DNA of 64,000 nt from Roseateles violae (GTDB taxonomy: Bacteria; Pseudomonadota; Gammaproteobacteria; Burkholderiales; Burkholderiaceae_C): contig NZ_JAUHHC010000002.1 of NCBI RefSeq assembly GCF_030410485.1, forward strand, positions 372,001 through 436,000. The letters are read 5' to 3'. Below, one piece after another: positions 32,157-42,976 of the stretch. Made by a program: the position numbers and the translations under genes. The notes beneath the pieces were generated by a model. It had not been told where the DNA came from. It made no database searches and saw only the letters and a list, made by a program, of their open reading frames with translations. Position 1 is the stretch's first letter; every line of letters starts with the position of its first letter.

Positions 32157-33449
32157 TCAGCGCGGCTGCAGCGGCGTGTAGAAGGGCCGATTGATCGTGA
32201 CCGGCTGCACGTCCAGGCGCAGTTTCAGCACCGTGTAGTCCTCGCCGCCGAAGGCGCCGGTGAACCAGCCGACGCTCCCCGCCCCCTTGTAGAGGCGGAA
32301 CTCGAAGCCCAGGTCGGGCTGTGCATCGCCGGCCACCCGATGGCCGGTAAACGTCAGCCCCTTCACTTCGGTCAATGGGCTGTCGATCAGGTGCGCCATC
32401 GCGTTGACGATGGTGGTATCGCCAAGGATGTCGAGATAGAAGGGCTCGCTCTTGTTGTAGGGCTTGTAGTCGCTTGCGGCCGGATCGAGGCGCGCCTCCT
32501 TCAGCTTCACCGCCGAGGGTGTGCTGACGCCGGTCTTCAGATCGTGGCGGTCACCCCGATCCAGATAGCTCAGCTGCGCATTGCGGATATTGAAGGCCGG
32601 CAGGCGCTTGTCGCTGCTGGCCTCGCCCAGGTCGACCAGCAGAGCGCCCTTGGCACCGATGACCTCGATCGAGTCGCCACGCACCAAGGCCGCGCTGTTC
32701 TCGTCGACGCCCAGGCCCAGTCGATAGCCCTTGGCCTGCATCAGCGGCAGCATGCGGCCGATGCGGCCACGTTTCAGGAAGTGCTGGTCGATGAACAGAT
32801 CGGGGCCGACGAAGCCCAGGCCGCGATCGGTCTCGCGACCCTCGCGCATGCCGCCCTTCATGATCTGCAGCGTGTCCTGCGCGTCGCGGAACATCGTCGC
32901 GCTCATGATGGCCGCGCCCGCGCTGCTGCCGGCGACGACACCGCCCCGGCGCAGCACCGCCCAGATCGCCTTCAGCATCTCGGTGGGCTGACCGCCCGGT
33001 TGCAGGGTGTCGACGATCAGCTCCTGCGCTCCACCGGCGAAGTAGACGCCCTGCGCCGAGGCGACACGCTCCAGCCAGGCCGGGTCGCGCAGGGTCGCCT
33101 GCAGATCCGCACCCTTCAGGCGCGGCGCCAGCGGAATCGACTCGGCCTGCGCGCCGCGGCGGCGCAAGGCATCGACAATCTGTGCGCCGCTGCGCGCCGG
33201 ATTGGCCGCCGCCGTCGGGAACACGACGAAGCGCGCGCCGGCGCCGCCAGCCTCGTCGACGATGCGCTGCCAGACCTCGTCGTTGTCGACTTTCAGCGCC
33301 CCGCCGATGACGATGGCCACGCCGGCGGCCTGCGCCTGCGTGCCGACGGCGGCCATCAGCAGCGCCGCACAGAGCTTCATCAAGCGGCGAGCGACGCGCA
33401 GCTGCGGCGGCGCGATGGGAACTTGGATAGGGGTCGAAGCGAGGTGCAT
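32157..33449 (-). CDS. cphE: Exported cyanophycinase (CphE-like)
   Basis: This is a 430-residue serine peptidase of family S51. A basic and hydrophobic signal peptide ends near QAQAAG (about residue 42). The GxSxG nucleophile elbow is GSSAGA with Ser176, and the YFAGGAQ and FIDQHFLKRGRIGRM stretches typical of cyanophycinase are present. It cleaves the cyanophycin polymer to beta-Asp-Arg dipeptides. As it is secreted, it serves use of external cyanophycin released by other bacteria rather than turnover of an internal store. The start could also be Met24 (33380), which would give a shorter signal peptide. It heads a seven-gene operon that runs to arginase. Confidence 0.93.
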   Translation of the reverse strand: MHLASTPIQVPIAPPQLRVARRLMKLCAALLMAAVGTQAQAAGVAIVIGGALKVDNDEVWQRIVDEAGGAGARFVVFPTAAANPARSGAQIVDALRRRGAQAESIPLAPRLKGADLQATLRDPAWLERVASAQGVYFAGGAQELIVDTLQPGGQPTEMLKAIWAVLRRGGVVAGSSAGAAIMSATMFRDAQDTLQIMKGGMREGRETDRGLGFVGPDLFIDQHFLKRGRIGRMLPLMQAKGYRLGLGVDENSAALVRGDSIEVIGAKGALLVDLGEASSDKRLPAFNIRNAQLSYLDRGDRHDLKTGVSTPSAVKLKEARLDPAASDYKPYNKSEPFYLDILGDTTIVNAMAHLIDSPLTEVKGLTFTGHRVAGDAQPDLGFEFRLYKGAGSVGWFTGAFGGEDYTVLKLRLDVQPVTINRPFYTPLQPR

Positions 33450-33753
33450 GAATCTATCTTGTCAGCCCGCGCCGGCTTGAACCAGCGGGGTCGCCCGCAA
33501 AACGGGGGCCGGTGAACCGCGAGCGCAATTGCATGTCGCATCGCTGCAAGCGTTGCGGCGGAGGCGTCAAGCGGCTTGCATGCAAGCGACGCGTATTTGC
33601 GGCGAAGCGACCGCCGCGCCAAAACCCCATAGGCGAGATCCGAAGCGCGCTTCTAGAGTGACTTCAAGCCGGGACCGCCGCATGCAGTCCACCGCGATGC
33701 CGGCATTGACCTCGTTCACCCAACCACCCTTCCCTCACCTCTTCGAGACTCCC
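33450..33753. promoter_or_regulatory. Divergent control region between cyanophycinase and the TonB receptor
   Basis: These 304 bases carry no gene. They contain two palindromes, GCAATTGC (33525-33532) and the perfect 14-mer GCTTGCATGCAAGC (33574-33587), about fifty bases apart, and several copies of TTGCA. They could be operator sites for the arginine/AraC-type regulator or another sensor that turns on both directions. Promoter hexamers were not clear enough to mark. Confidence 0.45.
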
Positions 33754-36432
33754 ATGCCCAGTCATCGCCATCCCAAACTGAAGACGCTCGCCTGTGCGGC
33801 CATGCTGTTGAGCGCCACGCTGGCCCAGCAGGCCCAGGCCCAGGACGCGGCTCAGGACAACAAGCTGCAGCGCGTCGAAGTGACCGGCACCAGCATCAAG
33901 CGGCTCGAGGGCGAGACCGCCCTGCCGGTGCAGGTCATGACCCGCGAGGACATCGCCAAGGCGGCCGTGACCAACGCCGCCGAACTGCTGTCCAAGATCA
34001 GCGCCTCGGCCGCCAACGTCAGCGACGCGGCCAGCCTCAGCGACATCCCGGGCCAGCGCGGCTTCGCCGGCGCCAATCTGCGTGGCGTCGGCGTCTCCAG
34101 CACCCTGGTGCTGCTGAACGGCCGCCGCGTCGCCAACTTCGCCTCGCCGGGCAGCTCGGCCGGCGTCGACCTGAACTCGATCCCGACGACGGCACTGCAG
34201 CGCGTCGAAGTGCTGAAGGACGGCGCCTCCGCCATCTACGGTACCGACGCGATCGCCGGCGTGATCAACTTCATCACCCGCCAGGACTACCGCGGCGTCG
34301 ATCTGTACGCCTACTACAGCGACACGCAGGATGGCGGCGGCGGCAAGACCACCCTGACGGCCGCCGGCGGCGTCGGTGACCTGGCCAGCGACGGCTACAA
34401 CCTGATGGCCGTGCTGGACGTCAGCAAGACCGACGCCCTGCGCTCCAGCCAGCGCGACTGGATCGGCTCCGTCTACCAGCCCGACATCAATCTGGACGTC
34501 GGCAGCTCCAACACCTTCCCGGCCAATGCCCGCAAGACCACGCCCTCGGGCGGCGCCACCGGTTCGCGTGCCAACCCCAGCGCCCCGAACTGCAACCCGC
34601 CGGCCAACGTCTATGCGCCGGGCAGCTTCGTCGGCCCGAACGCCTGCCTGTACGACTACATGCAGGACACCTTGCTGATCCCGAAGAACGACAAGGTCTC
34701 CCTGCTGTCGCGCGCCCAGGTGAACGCCGGCAGCGACCACACGCTGTTCGCCGAGCTGCTGCTGTCGAACACGAAGTCGCTGTACCGCATCTCGCCGCTG
34801 ACCATCACCAACCTGAACTACCCGGCCGGTGGCAAGTACTACCCGACCAATCTGTTCCCGGGCTACAGCGGCGCACTGCGCACCGGCCTGCGCCTGAACG
34901 AAGCGGGCGGCCGCACCAACGAGATCGATGCCGACACCTCGCGCCTGGTCATCGGTTCCAAGGGCCTGCTGGCCGGCTGGGACTACAACACCGCCATCAA
35001 CCACAGCGAGAGCAAGGTCACGGACGCCTATATCGACGGCTATGTGAAGACCAGCAGCTTCGACACGCTGTACAAGAGCGGCAACCTGAACCCCTTCGGC
35101 CCCACCGATGCGGCCGGCCTGTCGGCGCTGGCGGCCACGAAGATCAATGACGAGGCGCGCAAGAGCAAGGGCACGACGACCTCCTTCGACTTCAGCGCCA
35201 GCCGCGAGGTGTTCGAGATGAGCGGCGGCATGGCCGCCCTCGCGCTGGGCATGGAGTACCGCGAGGAGAAGATGGAGTTCCGTCCGTCCGAGCTGCTGCA
35301 GACCGGCGAGATCCGCGGCGACGGCGCCGCCGCCGCCTTCGACGGCAAGCGCCATGTGGCCGCCGTCTACGGCGAGCTGAACCTGCCGCTGGCCAAGACG
35401 CTGGAAGCCCAGTTGGCCCTGCGCTACGACGACTACAGCGACGCCGGCTCGACCACCAACCCCAAGCTGGGCCTGCGCTGGACGCCGATGAAGGAGCTGC
35501 TGCTGCGCAGCTCCTACGGCACCGGCTTCCGCGCACCGACGCTGCCCGACCTCTATGCGCCGGCTCGCCTGGGCCAGACCAACGGCATCTACGACGACGC
35601 CTACTGCGCGCAGGTCAAGGCTTCGTTCCCGAACTCGATTCCAGACTACTGCGGTCTGCAGCCGGCCAAGCAGGTGGGCGGCAGCGCCAGCCTGAAGCCC
35701 GAGGAAAGCAAGCAGTTCTCGGCCGGTCTGGTGTTCGAGCTCTCGCGCAACTTCAACGGTTCGCTGGACTACTGGCGCATCGAGAAGACCAACACCATCG
35801 TGTCGCCTGAAGGTCTGTACTTCAGCGACCCGGTCAAGTACGCCAGCTACATCACCCGCGATCCGAAGCCGCTATCGGCCAGCATCCCCGGCTTCATCAC
35901 CGAGATCGACGGCCGCCTGCGCAATGCCGGCGAGCTCAATACCTCGGGTCTGGACCTGAGCCTGGAGTTCCGCGCTCCTGCCGCGAGCTGGGGTCAGTTC
36001 AGCGCCTTCCTGAACGGTACCTATGTGATCGACTTCGACGTGGCCGACTTCGCCGGCGACGCGCCGGTCAGCGGCGTGGGCAAGTTCGCCGGTGACCAGG
36101 TCGTGCAGCGCTGGCGCCATACGGCCGGTGTCACCTTCGACAGCGGCCCGTTCAGCACCACGCTGACCAACACCTACTACAGCAGCTACCAGGACCAGCA
36201 GCCGCTGGCCGACGGCTCGACGCGCACCGTCAAGGCCTACTCGCTGTGGGACCTGACCGGCAGCTACGCGGTCAACAAGGCGTTCAAGCTCCGCGCCGGC
36301 ATCAAGAACCTGCTGGACACGGCCCCGCCGGTCTCCAACCAGGTCTACTCCTTCCTGGCCGGCTACGACCCCAGCTACACCGACCCGAAGGGCCGCCTGT
36401 ACTTCGTCAGCGCGAGCTACTCCTTCAAATAA
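33754..36432 (+). CDS. TonB-dependent outer-membrane receptor (candidate cyanophycin-dipeptide importer)
   Basis: This is an 892-residue receptor. Its signal peptide ends QQAQAQ. It is followed by a TonB-box-like region (LQRVEVTGTSIKR), the plug domain with LRGVGVSSTLVLLNGRRV and VEVLKDGASAIYGTDAIAGVINFITR, and a long 22-strand barrel ending SASYSFK. It is of the large oligopeptide/carbohydrate-type receptor class. The gene diverges from the secreted cyanophycinase, so it probably takes up the beta-Asp-Arg dipeptide made outside the cell. A longer start at 33682 is possible but no ribosome site supports either. A strong terminator follows. Confidence 0.92.
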   Translation: MPSHRHPKLKTLACAAMLLSATLAQQAQAQDAAQDNKLQRVEVTGTSIKRLEGETALPVQVMTREDIAKAAVTNAAELLSKISASAANVSDAASLSDIPGQRGFAGANLRGVGVSSTLVLLNGRRVANFASPGSSAGVDLNSIPTTALQRVEVLKDGASAIYGTDAIAGVINFITRQDYRGVDLYAYYSDTQDGGGGKTTLTAAGGVGDLASDGYNLMAVLDVSKTDALRSSQRDWIGSVYQPDINLDVGSSNTFPANARKTTPSGGATGSRANPSAPNCNPPANVYAPGSFVGPNACLYDYMQDTLLIPKNDKVSLLSRAQVNAGSDHTLFAELLLSNTKSLYRISPLTITNLNYPAGGKYYPTNLFPGYSGALRTGLRLNEAGGRTNEIDADTSRLVIGSKGLLAGWDYNTAINHSESKVTDAYIDGYVKTSSFDTLYKSGNLNPFGPTDAAGLSALAATKINDEARKSKGTTTSFDFSASREVFEMSGGMAALALGMEYREEKMEFRPSELLQTGEIRGDGAAAAFDGKRHVAAVYGELNLPLAKTLEAQLALRYDDYSDAGSTTNPKLGLRWTPMKELLLRSSYGTGFRAPTLPDLYAPARLGQTNGIYDDAYCAQVKASFPNSIPDYCGLQPAKQVGGSASLKPEESKQFSAGLVFELSRNFNGSLDYWRIEKTNTIVSPEGLYFSDPVKYASYITRDPKPLSASIPGFITEIDGRLRNAGELNTSGLDLSLEFRAPAASWGQFSAFLNGTYVIDFDVADFAGDAPVSGVGKFAGDQVVQRWRHTAGVTFDSGPFSTTLTNTYYSSYQDQQPLADGSTRTVKAYSLWDLTGSYAVNKAFKLRAGIKNLLDTAPPVSNQVYSFLAGYDPSYTDPKGRLYFVSASYSFK

Positions 36433-36455
36433 GCGCTGAGCGCTGCTGACACGCG

Positions 36456-36478
36456 ATCGGGCCTTCGGGCCCGATTTT
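36456..36478 (+). terminator. Rho-independent terminator after the TonB receptor
   Basis: A perfect eight-pair stem, ATCGGGCC with GGCCCGAT, closes on a TTCG tetraloop and is followed by T residues. It lies 23 bases after the stop. Confidence 0.9.
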
Positions 36479-36481
36479 CAT

Positions 36482-36789
36482 TGGGGGCGCTTGTGTGCTG
36501 AGTCAATGTGCCCGGCGACGGTTGCGACTCCCGACTTGTCTCCCGTTTCGGCTCGAGCCCGGTAGCGTTTGCCGATACCTTGTCGCACCAACCCGACCTG
36601 GCAAGTTACGTCCGGCCGCTCACCGACAGGCCCTGCGCGACCTTTCTTGCCCGAGGGCAGCGAAATACGGAAGCACGGAAACCGGATACAGCGGGTCCAG
36701 CCTAACGAGGTCTTGCTGCGGCAGTCAACGAGCGCCCGCGCGGCGTTGCGCCATCGGTACGTCCCTTGCTGCGGACCGAGTCCGGCCGT
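36482..36789. other. About 300-bp gap without a recognisable gene
   Basis: Open frames of 65-140 codons cross this stretch but overlap each other, run into the Smr gene in antisense and have no domain or ribosome site. The sequence is less biased in codon-position GC than the neighbours. I see no gene, repeat or clear signal here. Confidence 0.4.
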
Positions 36790-37437
36790 TCAGCTACCGC
36801 TCAGCAAGACCATCAGCGCCCCGGCGCCGCCGTCGCTGCCGCGGGCCTGGACGAAGGCGAGCACCTCTTCCTTCTGCACCAGCCAGCGGCGCACCCGACC
36901 CTTGAGCACCGGCTCGCGGCCGGGCGAGCCATGGCCCTTGCCGTGGACGACGCGCACGCAGCGCAGGCCGCGGCGGGCGGCATCGTGGATGAACAGGCCC
37001 AGCGCCTCGCGCGCCTGGTCGCGGCGCAGGCCGTGCAGATCGATCTGCGCCTGCAGGCTCCAGTGGCCGCGGCGCAGCTTGCGCACCACCTCGATCGAGA
37101 TGCCCTCGCGGCGGAAGGACAGGGTCTCGTCGGTCTCCAGCAAGGACTCGACGTCGAAATCGTCGGACAGCGCCTGCAGCAGCACCTGGCGCTCGTCGGC
37201 CTCGCGCTGCAGCGGCTCGGCGGCCGGCGGCGTGCGGCGGTGCAGCACGCGCTGCGGCGCGCTCAGCGGGGTGACCGGGCCGACGCTCAACTCGAAGACA
37301 CGCCGCTCCTGATCGGCCAGCCGCGCCGCCGCCGCCTCGCGTTCGCGGCGTTCTTCCTCGAGCCGGCGGCGCAGCTTCAGTTCGCGCTGCAGCTGCTTCA
37401 GGTCCTGCAGGCTGTGCAGCGGGGCCGGCGGCTTCAT
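36790..37437 (-). CDS. Smr-domain protein (MutS2-like endonuclease domain)
   Basis: This 215-residue protein has an N-terminal charged coiled-coil-like half (LKLRRRLEEERREREAAAARLADQE) and a C-terminal Smr domain from about residue 125: QIDLHGLRRDQAREALGLFI, then VRVVHGKGHGSPGR, with the usual LDLHG-like and GKG motifs. Stand-alone Smr proteins are nucleases acting on structured DNA or on RNA. The ATG touches the stop codon of the RadC gene, so both are read from one message. No specific role is shown. Confidence 0.92.
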   Translation of the reverse strand: MKPPAPLHSLQDLKQLQRELKLRRRLEEERREREAAAARLADQERRVFELSVGPVTPLSAPQRVLHRRTPPAAEPLQREADERQVLLQALSDDFDVESLLETDETLSFRREGISIEVVRKLRRGHWSLQAQIDLHGLRRDQAREALGLFIHDAARRGLRCVRVVHGKGHGSPGREPVLKGRVRRWLVQKEEVLAFVQARGSDGGAGALMVLLSGS

Positions 37438-38111
37438 CAGATCAGCCCCCGCTCGGCCAGCGAGACCGGCTCGCCGGCACCGACGACCAGATGGTCGAGC
37501 ACGCGGATCTCGACCAGGGCCAGCGCCTGGCGCAGTGCCTCGGTCAGTTGCTCGTCGGCACGCGAGGGTTCGGCGACGCCGGACGGATGGTTGTGGGCCA
37601 GGATCACGGCCGCCGCGCCCAGCTCCAGCCCGCGCTTGACGATCTCGCGCGGGTAGACCGAGGTCTGGGTCAGCGTGCCGCGGAACATCTCCTCCATCGC
37701 GATCAGCCGGTGCTGCGAGTCGAGGAAGAGCACGGCGAAGACCTCGTGCGCGAGGCCGGCGAGCTTGAGGCGCAGAAAGGTCTTGACCGCCTCGGGCGCG
37801 TCGAACACCGGACGCTGGGCCAGTTCCTGGGTCAGCGAGCGGCGGGCGATCTCCAGCACGGCGGCGATCTCGGCCCGCTTGGCCGGGCCCAGGCCCTTGA
37901 CGCCGGCCAGGTCGGCGACGCCGGCGTGCAGCAGCCCATGCCAGCCGCCGAAGCGCTCCAGCAGCGACTGCGCCAGCTGCAGCACCGGCAGGCCCTGGAT
38001 GCCGGTGCGCAGCAAGAGGGCCAGCAGCTCGGCATCGGCCAGCGCCTGCGGGCCGCGCGCGAGCAGCTTCTCGCGCGGGCGGGCATCGGGGGGCAGGTCG
38101 GTCAGCGGCAT
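37437..38111 (-). CDS. radC: RadC/JAB-domain protein
   Basis: This 224-residue protein has N-terminal helix-hairpin-helix-like region ([19 protein letters not shown]) and a C-terminal JAMM/JAB domain. Its metal motif is complete in [18 protein letters not shown], with the upstream catalytic glutamate in [16 protein letters not shown]. Once named a DNA-repair protein, the family's real role is uncertain; some members are linked to competence or mobile elements. It shares a message with the Smr gene and diverges from the FKBP gene. Confidence 0.95.
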   Translation of the reverse strand: MPLTDLPPDARPREKLLARGPQALADAELLALLLRTGIQGLPVLQLAQSLLERFGGWHGLLHAGVADLAGVKGLGPAKRAEIAAVLEIARRSLTQELAQRPVFDAPEAVKTFLRLKLAGLAHEVFAVLFLDSQHRLIAMEEMFRGTLTQTSVYPREIVKRGLELGAAAVILAHNHPSGVAEPSRADEQLTEALRQALALVEIRVLDHLVVGAGEPVSLAERGLI

Positions 38112-38173
38112 GGCGGCAAAGGAAAGGGCCCGGGGGGCCTTAAAATCCGGCGAGTCTATCGAACAATGTTTCC

Positions 38174-38617
38174 ATGAACCTCATCCAAGCCGGATCCTTC
38201 CTCACCCTGCATTACCGCTTGGCCGGGCCCGATGGCAGCGATCTGATCAACACCTTTGCCGACAAGCCGGCCACGCTGTCGCTGGGCACCGGCGAGCTGG
38301 CGCCGGCGATCGAGGCGCGGCTGATCGGCCTGGAGGAGGGCACGCGCACCCGTTTCGAGCTAGCGCCGGGCGAGGCCTTCGGCGAGCGCAATCCCGATAT
38401 GTTGCAGCGGGTCAAGCTCTCGCTGATGCGCCAGCTGGGCGACCCGGACGAGCAGTACCACGTCGGGGACGTCGTGCAGTTTCCGACGCCGGACGGCTCA
38501 GGCAGCTATGCCGGCCGCGTGCAGGAGCTCGGCGAGGACTGGCTGCTGTTCGATTTCAACCATCCGCTGGCCGGGCAGCCGGTCAGCTTCGAAGTGCAAG
38601 TGATCGGGGTGCTGTGA
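38174..38617 (+). CDS. FKBP-type peptidyl-prolyl isomerase (SlpA/FkpB-like)
   Basis: This 147-residue FKBP domain with an inserted IF (chaperone) lobe is as in SlpA/SlyD relatives. It opens [47 protein letters not shown] and ends with the strand [20 protein letters not shown]. It lacks a His-rich metal tail, which favours SlpA/FkpB over SlyD. Its stop overlaps the ispH start by one base (TGATG). This slpA-ispH pairing is common in proteobacteria and supports the call. It acts in the cytoplasm. Confidence 0.94.
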   Translation: MNLIQAGSFLTLHYRLAGPDGSDLINTFADKPATLSLGTGELAPAIEARLIGLEEGTRTRFELAPGEAFGERNPDMLQRVKLSLMRQLGDPDEQYHVGDVVQFPTPDGSGSYAGRVQELGEDWLLFDFNHPLAGQPVSFEVQVIGVL

Positions 38618-39606
38618 TGACTGGCGAGGCAGTGCAAGCGCAGGAAGCGAAGGAAGTGCTCTTGGCCGAGCCGCGCGGTTTCTGCGCCGGGGTCGACCGC
38701 GCGATAGAGATCGTCGAGCGGGCGCTGATCAAGTTCGGCGCGCCGATCTATGTGCGCCACGAGATCGTCCACAACACCTATGTCGTCAACGACCTGAAGG
38801 CACGCGGCGCCATCTTCATCGAGGACCTGGCCGAGGTGCCCCCCGGCGCGACCCTGGTCTTCAGCGCCCACGGCGTCAGTCAGGCGGTGCGCAAGGAGGC
38901 GGCCGAGCGCGGCTTCCAGGTCTTCGACGCGACCTGCCCGCTGGTGACCAAGGTCCATGTCGAGGTCGCCAAGCTGGCGCGCGAGGGCTACGAGTTCATC
39001 ATGATCGGCCACAAGGGGCATCCCGAGGTCGAGGGCACGATGGGGCAGCTCAGCGAAGGCATCTACCTGGTCGAGGAGGTCGGCGACGTGCAGCATGTGC
39101 GCGTCAGCGACCCGGCCAAGCTGGCCGTCGTCACGCAGACCACGCTCAGCGTCGACGATGCGGCCGAGATCCTGGCCGCGGTGAAGAAGCAGTTCCCGCT
39201 GATCCGCGAGCCGAAGAAGCAGGACATCTGCTACGCGACGCAGAACCGCCAGGACGCCGTCAAGGTGCTGGCACCGCAGGTCGATGTGGTGATCGTCGTC
39301 GGCAGCCCGACCAGCTCGAACAGCAACCGCCTGCGCGAACTGGCCGAGCGCCTGGGCACGCCCGGCTATATGGTCGATGCGGCCGAGGACCTGAAGCCCG
39401 AGTGGCTGGAAGGCCGCAGCCGCGTTGGCCTGACGGCCGGCGCCTCGGCGCCCGATGTGCTGGTGCAGGCGGTCATCGAGCGCCTGCGCGCGCTCGGCGC
39501 GACCGCCGTGCGCAGCCTGCCCGGCGTCGAAGAGCATGTGCAGTTCCCGCTGCCCATGGGCCTGGGCGACAAGTCCATGGCCGAGCTGAGTTCCTCTCGA
39601 TCTTGA
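38617..39606 (+). CDS. ispH: 4-hydroxy-3-methylbut-2-enyl diphosphate reductase
   Basis: This 329-residue iron-sulfur enzyme carries out the last step of the MEP isoprenoid pathway, giving IPP and DMAPP. The three cluster-binding cysteines are visible at Cys23 (RGFCAGV), Cys107 (ATCPLV) and Cys205 (DICYAT). The substrate-binding segments [27 protein letters not shown] and [11 protein letters not shown] are also present. The start at 38617 follows from the FKBP overlap; the open frame extends far upstream without coding meaning. An essential housekeeping gene in this group. Confidence 0.98.
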   Translation: MTGEAVQAQEAKEVLLAEPRGFCAGVDRAIEIVERALIKFGAPIYVRHEIVHNTYVVNDLKARGAIFIEDLAEVPPGATLVFSAHGVSQAVRKEAAERGFQVFDATCPLVTKVHVEVAKLAREGYEFIMIGHKGHPEVEGTMGQLSEGIYLVEEVGDVQHVRVSDPAKLAVVTQTTLSVDDAAEILAAVKKQFPLIREPKKQDICYATQNRQDAVKVLAPQVDVVIVVGSPTSSNSNRLRELAERLGTPGYMVDAAEDLKPEWLEGRSRVGLTAGASAPDVLVQAVIERLRALGATAVRSLPGVEEHVQFPLPMGLGDKSMAELSSSRS

Positions 39607-39630
39607 TGCTGCCCGGACGCAGACCGCGAG

Positions 39631-40988
<1,358 letters not shown>

Positions 40989-41014
40989 GCGGCGGGTTCG
41001 ACATAAACGAGAAG

Positions 41015-41038
41015 GGCGGCCCGCGGGCCGCCTTTTTT
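41015..41038 (+). terminator. Terminator shared by serS and the chemotaxis receptor gene
   Basis: An eight-pair GC-rich stem (GGCGGCCC with GGGCCGCC) is followed by TTTTTT. It lies between two convergent genes and could work in both directions, although the T-run is on the serS side. Confidence 0.9.
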
Positions 41039-41054
41039 GTTGTGGACTGGCCGA

Positions 41055-42620
41055 TCAAGCCAGCTTGAACTGCGCCACCGTCTGCGCCAGGGTCGCGGCC
41101 TGGTGCTTGAGGCTTTCGGCGGCGGCGGCCGACTCCTCGACCAGGGCGGCGTTCTGCTGGGTGACCTGGTCGAGCTGGGTGACCGCATCGCCGATCTGGC
41201 CGATGCCGGTGCTCTGCTCCATGCTGGAGCTGCTGATCTCGCCGATCAGGTCGGTCACGCGCTTGACCTGGCTGACGATGTCCCCCATCGTGCGGCCGGC
41301 GTCGTCGCACAGCCGCGCCCCGGCCTCGACCTTCTCCACGCTGACGCCGATCAGGTTCTTGATCTCCTTGGCGGCCTCGGCCGAGCGCTGGGCCAGCGAA
41401 CGGACCTCGCCGGCGACGACGGCAAAGCCGCGCCCCTGCTCGCCGGCCCGCGCCGCTTCCACCGCCGCATTCAGCGCCAGGATGTTGGTTTGGAAGGCGA
41501 TGCCGTCGATGACGCCGATGATGTCGCCGATGCGCTTGCTGGAGGCGGTGATCTGCTCCATCGTCGCGACGACTTGGCCGACCACCTCGCCGCCCTGGGC
41601 CGCGACGCTGGACGCGCTGGTCGCCATCTGATTGGCCTGGCGCGCGGTGTCGGCGTTCTGCTTGACGGTGGCGGTCAGCTCCTCCATCGAGGCGGCCGTC
41701 TGCTGCAGATTGCTGGCCTGCTCCTCGGTGCGTTGGCTCAGGTCGGCATTGCCGGTGGCGATCTGCGCCGAGCCGGTGGCGATCGAATCGGAGCTGTTGC
41801 GCACCTGGCTGACGATCTGCACCAGGCTGGCGTTCATCTGCTGCAGTGCCGTCAGCAGCTGGCCGGTCTCGTCCTTGCTGCGCACCTCGATGCGTGAGCT
41901 GAGGTCGCCGGTGCTGATGCGGTCGGCCACGGCGATCGCCTCGCGCATCGGCTGCGTGATCGAGCGGGTGATCCACCAGGCCGCGACTCCGCCGATGGCC
42001 AGCGCCACCGCGCCCAGGCTGAGCATCAGCCACAGCGCCGACTGGTAGCCGGCCGCGGCGTCCTTGGTGCCATCCTCGGTCAGCTTGTCGTTGTACTCCC
42101 ACAAGTCATCCAGCGACTTGGTGACCGCGCTGAAGGCCTGGCGCGAAGGGCCGAACAGCAGCTTCTTGGCCTCGTCGGCCTTGGCTGCGTCGCCCTGCGA
42201 CTGGTGCGACAGCGTCTTCAGCTTGTCCCAGCCGCCGCGGTAGGCGACGAAGGCGCTGCGGAACGCGTCCAGATTGCGCTTGTCCTGATCATCGGCAAGC
42301 AGCGCCTCGTACTTCTTGATGTCGGCCTCGACATTGGCCTGCATCTTGTCGATGCGGCCTTCGAATTCCTTCATCTCGGCGTCGGTGCTGAGCAGCAGAT
42401 GCTGGCTCTCGACGCGGCGCAGGTCCTGCATGACGCCGCGCATATGGTCGACGACCTTCAGCGAGGGCACGATATTGATCGCAAAGAACTCGACATGTCT
42501 GTTGGTGGCGGCAATCTTTTGCACGCCCATGCCGGCGATCGCGCTCAGCAACAAGAGAACGATCGCGAAGCCGCCGCCGAGGCGGACGCCGATCGGGAGA
42601 TTTCTGATATTCATCACCAC
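41055..42620 (-). CDS. Methyl-accepting chemotaxis protein
   Basis: This 521-residue receptor has a first membrane helix (residues 10-30), a periplasmic four-helix-bundle sensor of about 150 residues, a second helix near 190-210, a HAMP domain and a long cytoplasmic signalling hairpin whose tip reads [25 protein letters not shown]. The methylation helices flank this. It has no C-terminal CheR-binding pentapeptide. The ligand is unknown. It is a single gene, convergent with serS. Start 42620 or two codons later at 42614. Confidence 0.95.
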   Translation of the reverse strand: MVMNIRNLPIGVRLGGGFAIVLLLLSAIAGMGVQKIAATNRHVEFFAINIVPSLKVVDHMRGVMQDLRRVESQHLLLSTDAEMKEFEGRIDKMQANVEADIKKYEALLADDQDKRNLDAFRSAFVAYRGGWDKLKTLSHQSQGDAAKADEAKKLLFGPSRQAFSAVTKSLDDLWEYNDKLTEDGTKDAAAGYQSALWLMLSLGAVALAIGGVAAWWITRSITQPMREAIAVADRISTGDLSSRIEVRSKDETGQLLTALQQMNASLVQIVSQVRNSSDSIATGSAQIATGNADLSQRTEEQASNLQQTAASMEELTATVKQNADTARQANQMATSASSVAAQGGEVVGQVVATMEQITASSKRIGDIIGVIDGIAFQTNILALNAAVEAARAGEQGRGFAVVAGEVRSLAQRSAEAAKEIKNLIGVSVEKVEAGARLCDDAGRTMGDIVSQVKRVTDLIGEISSSSMEQSTGIGQIGDAVTQLDQVTQQNAALVEESAAAAESLKHQAATLAQTVAQFKLA

Positions 42621-42756
42621 TACCCCACTAATGCAAGCGGTGCGCGGAAAGCCGGTTCGTTGCCGGTGGCCGCGCGACCTGGAAGAAACCCTCGCTTCCA
42701 GGCTTTATCGGCAGCACAGCCGAAACTTGAGCTTCGGGGGTGGCGGTTGCGAAAAA

Positions 42757-42786
42757 TTTACACGGCGGGAATTCTTGCGCTATACT
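42757..42786 (+). promoter_or_regulatory. Sigma-70 promoter of the tRNA-Ser gene
   Basis: TTTACA (42757-42762) and TATACT (42781-42786) are separated by 18 bases and lie about 40 bases before the mature tRNA start. This is one of the few AT-rich stretches in the window. Confidence 0.75.
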
Positions 42787-42827
42787 TATGGGCTCACTCG
42801 CTGACAACCACGCGAGCACCGAATTCC

Positions 42828-42915
42828 GGAGAGGTGGCAGAGTGGTTGAATGTACCTGACTCGAAATCAGGCGGACGGAAACGTCTCGGGGGTTCGAATC
42901 CCCCCCTCTCCTCCA
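42828..42915 (+). tRNA. tRNA-Ser (anticodon CGA)
   Basis: The gene is 88 bases with CCA encoded. The acceptor stem GGAGAGG pairs with CCTCTCC. The anticodon stem CCTGA/TCAGG encloses the loop with anticodon CGA. A long variable arm (GCGGACGGAAACGTCTC region) marks a class II tRNA, and the T-arm is GGGGG TTCGAAT CCCCC. It decodes UCG. The base before CCA is T, where G73 is the usual serine discriminator. Confidence 0.95.
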
Positions 42916-42922
42916 ATAGAGA

Positions 42923-42958
42923 AGCCCGCACCAGCCAACCGGTGCGGGCTTTTTCTTT
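42923..42958 (+). terminator. Terminator after tRNA-Ser
   Basis: A ten-pair stem, AGCCCGCACC with GGTGCGGGCT, and a T-rich tail follow eight bases after the tRNA. Confidence 0.92.
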
Positions 42959-42976
42959 TGGCCCGGCGTCGATGGC

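Noticed and set aside
42828-42915. tRNA-Ser as an integration site for a genomic island
   Set aside because: No integrase gene and no direct repeat of the tRNA 3' end were seen in the window.
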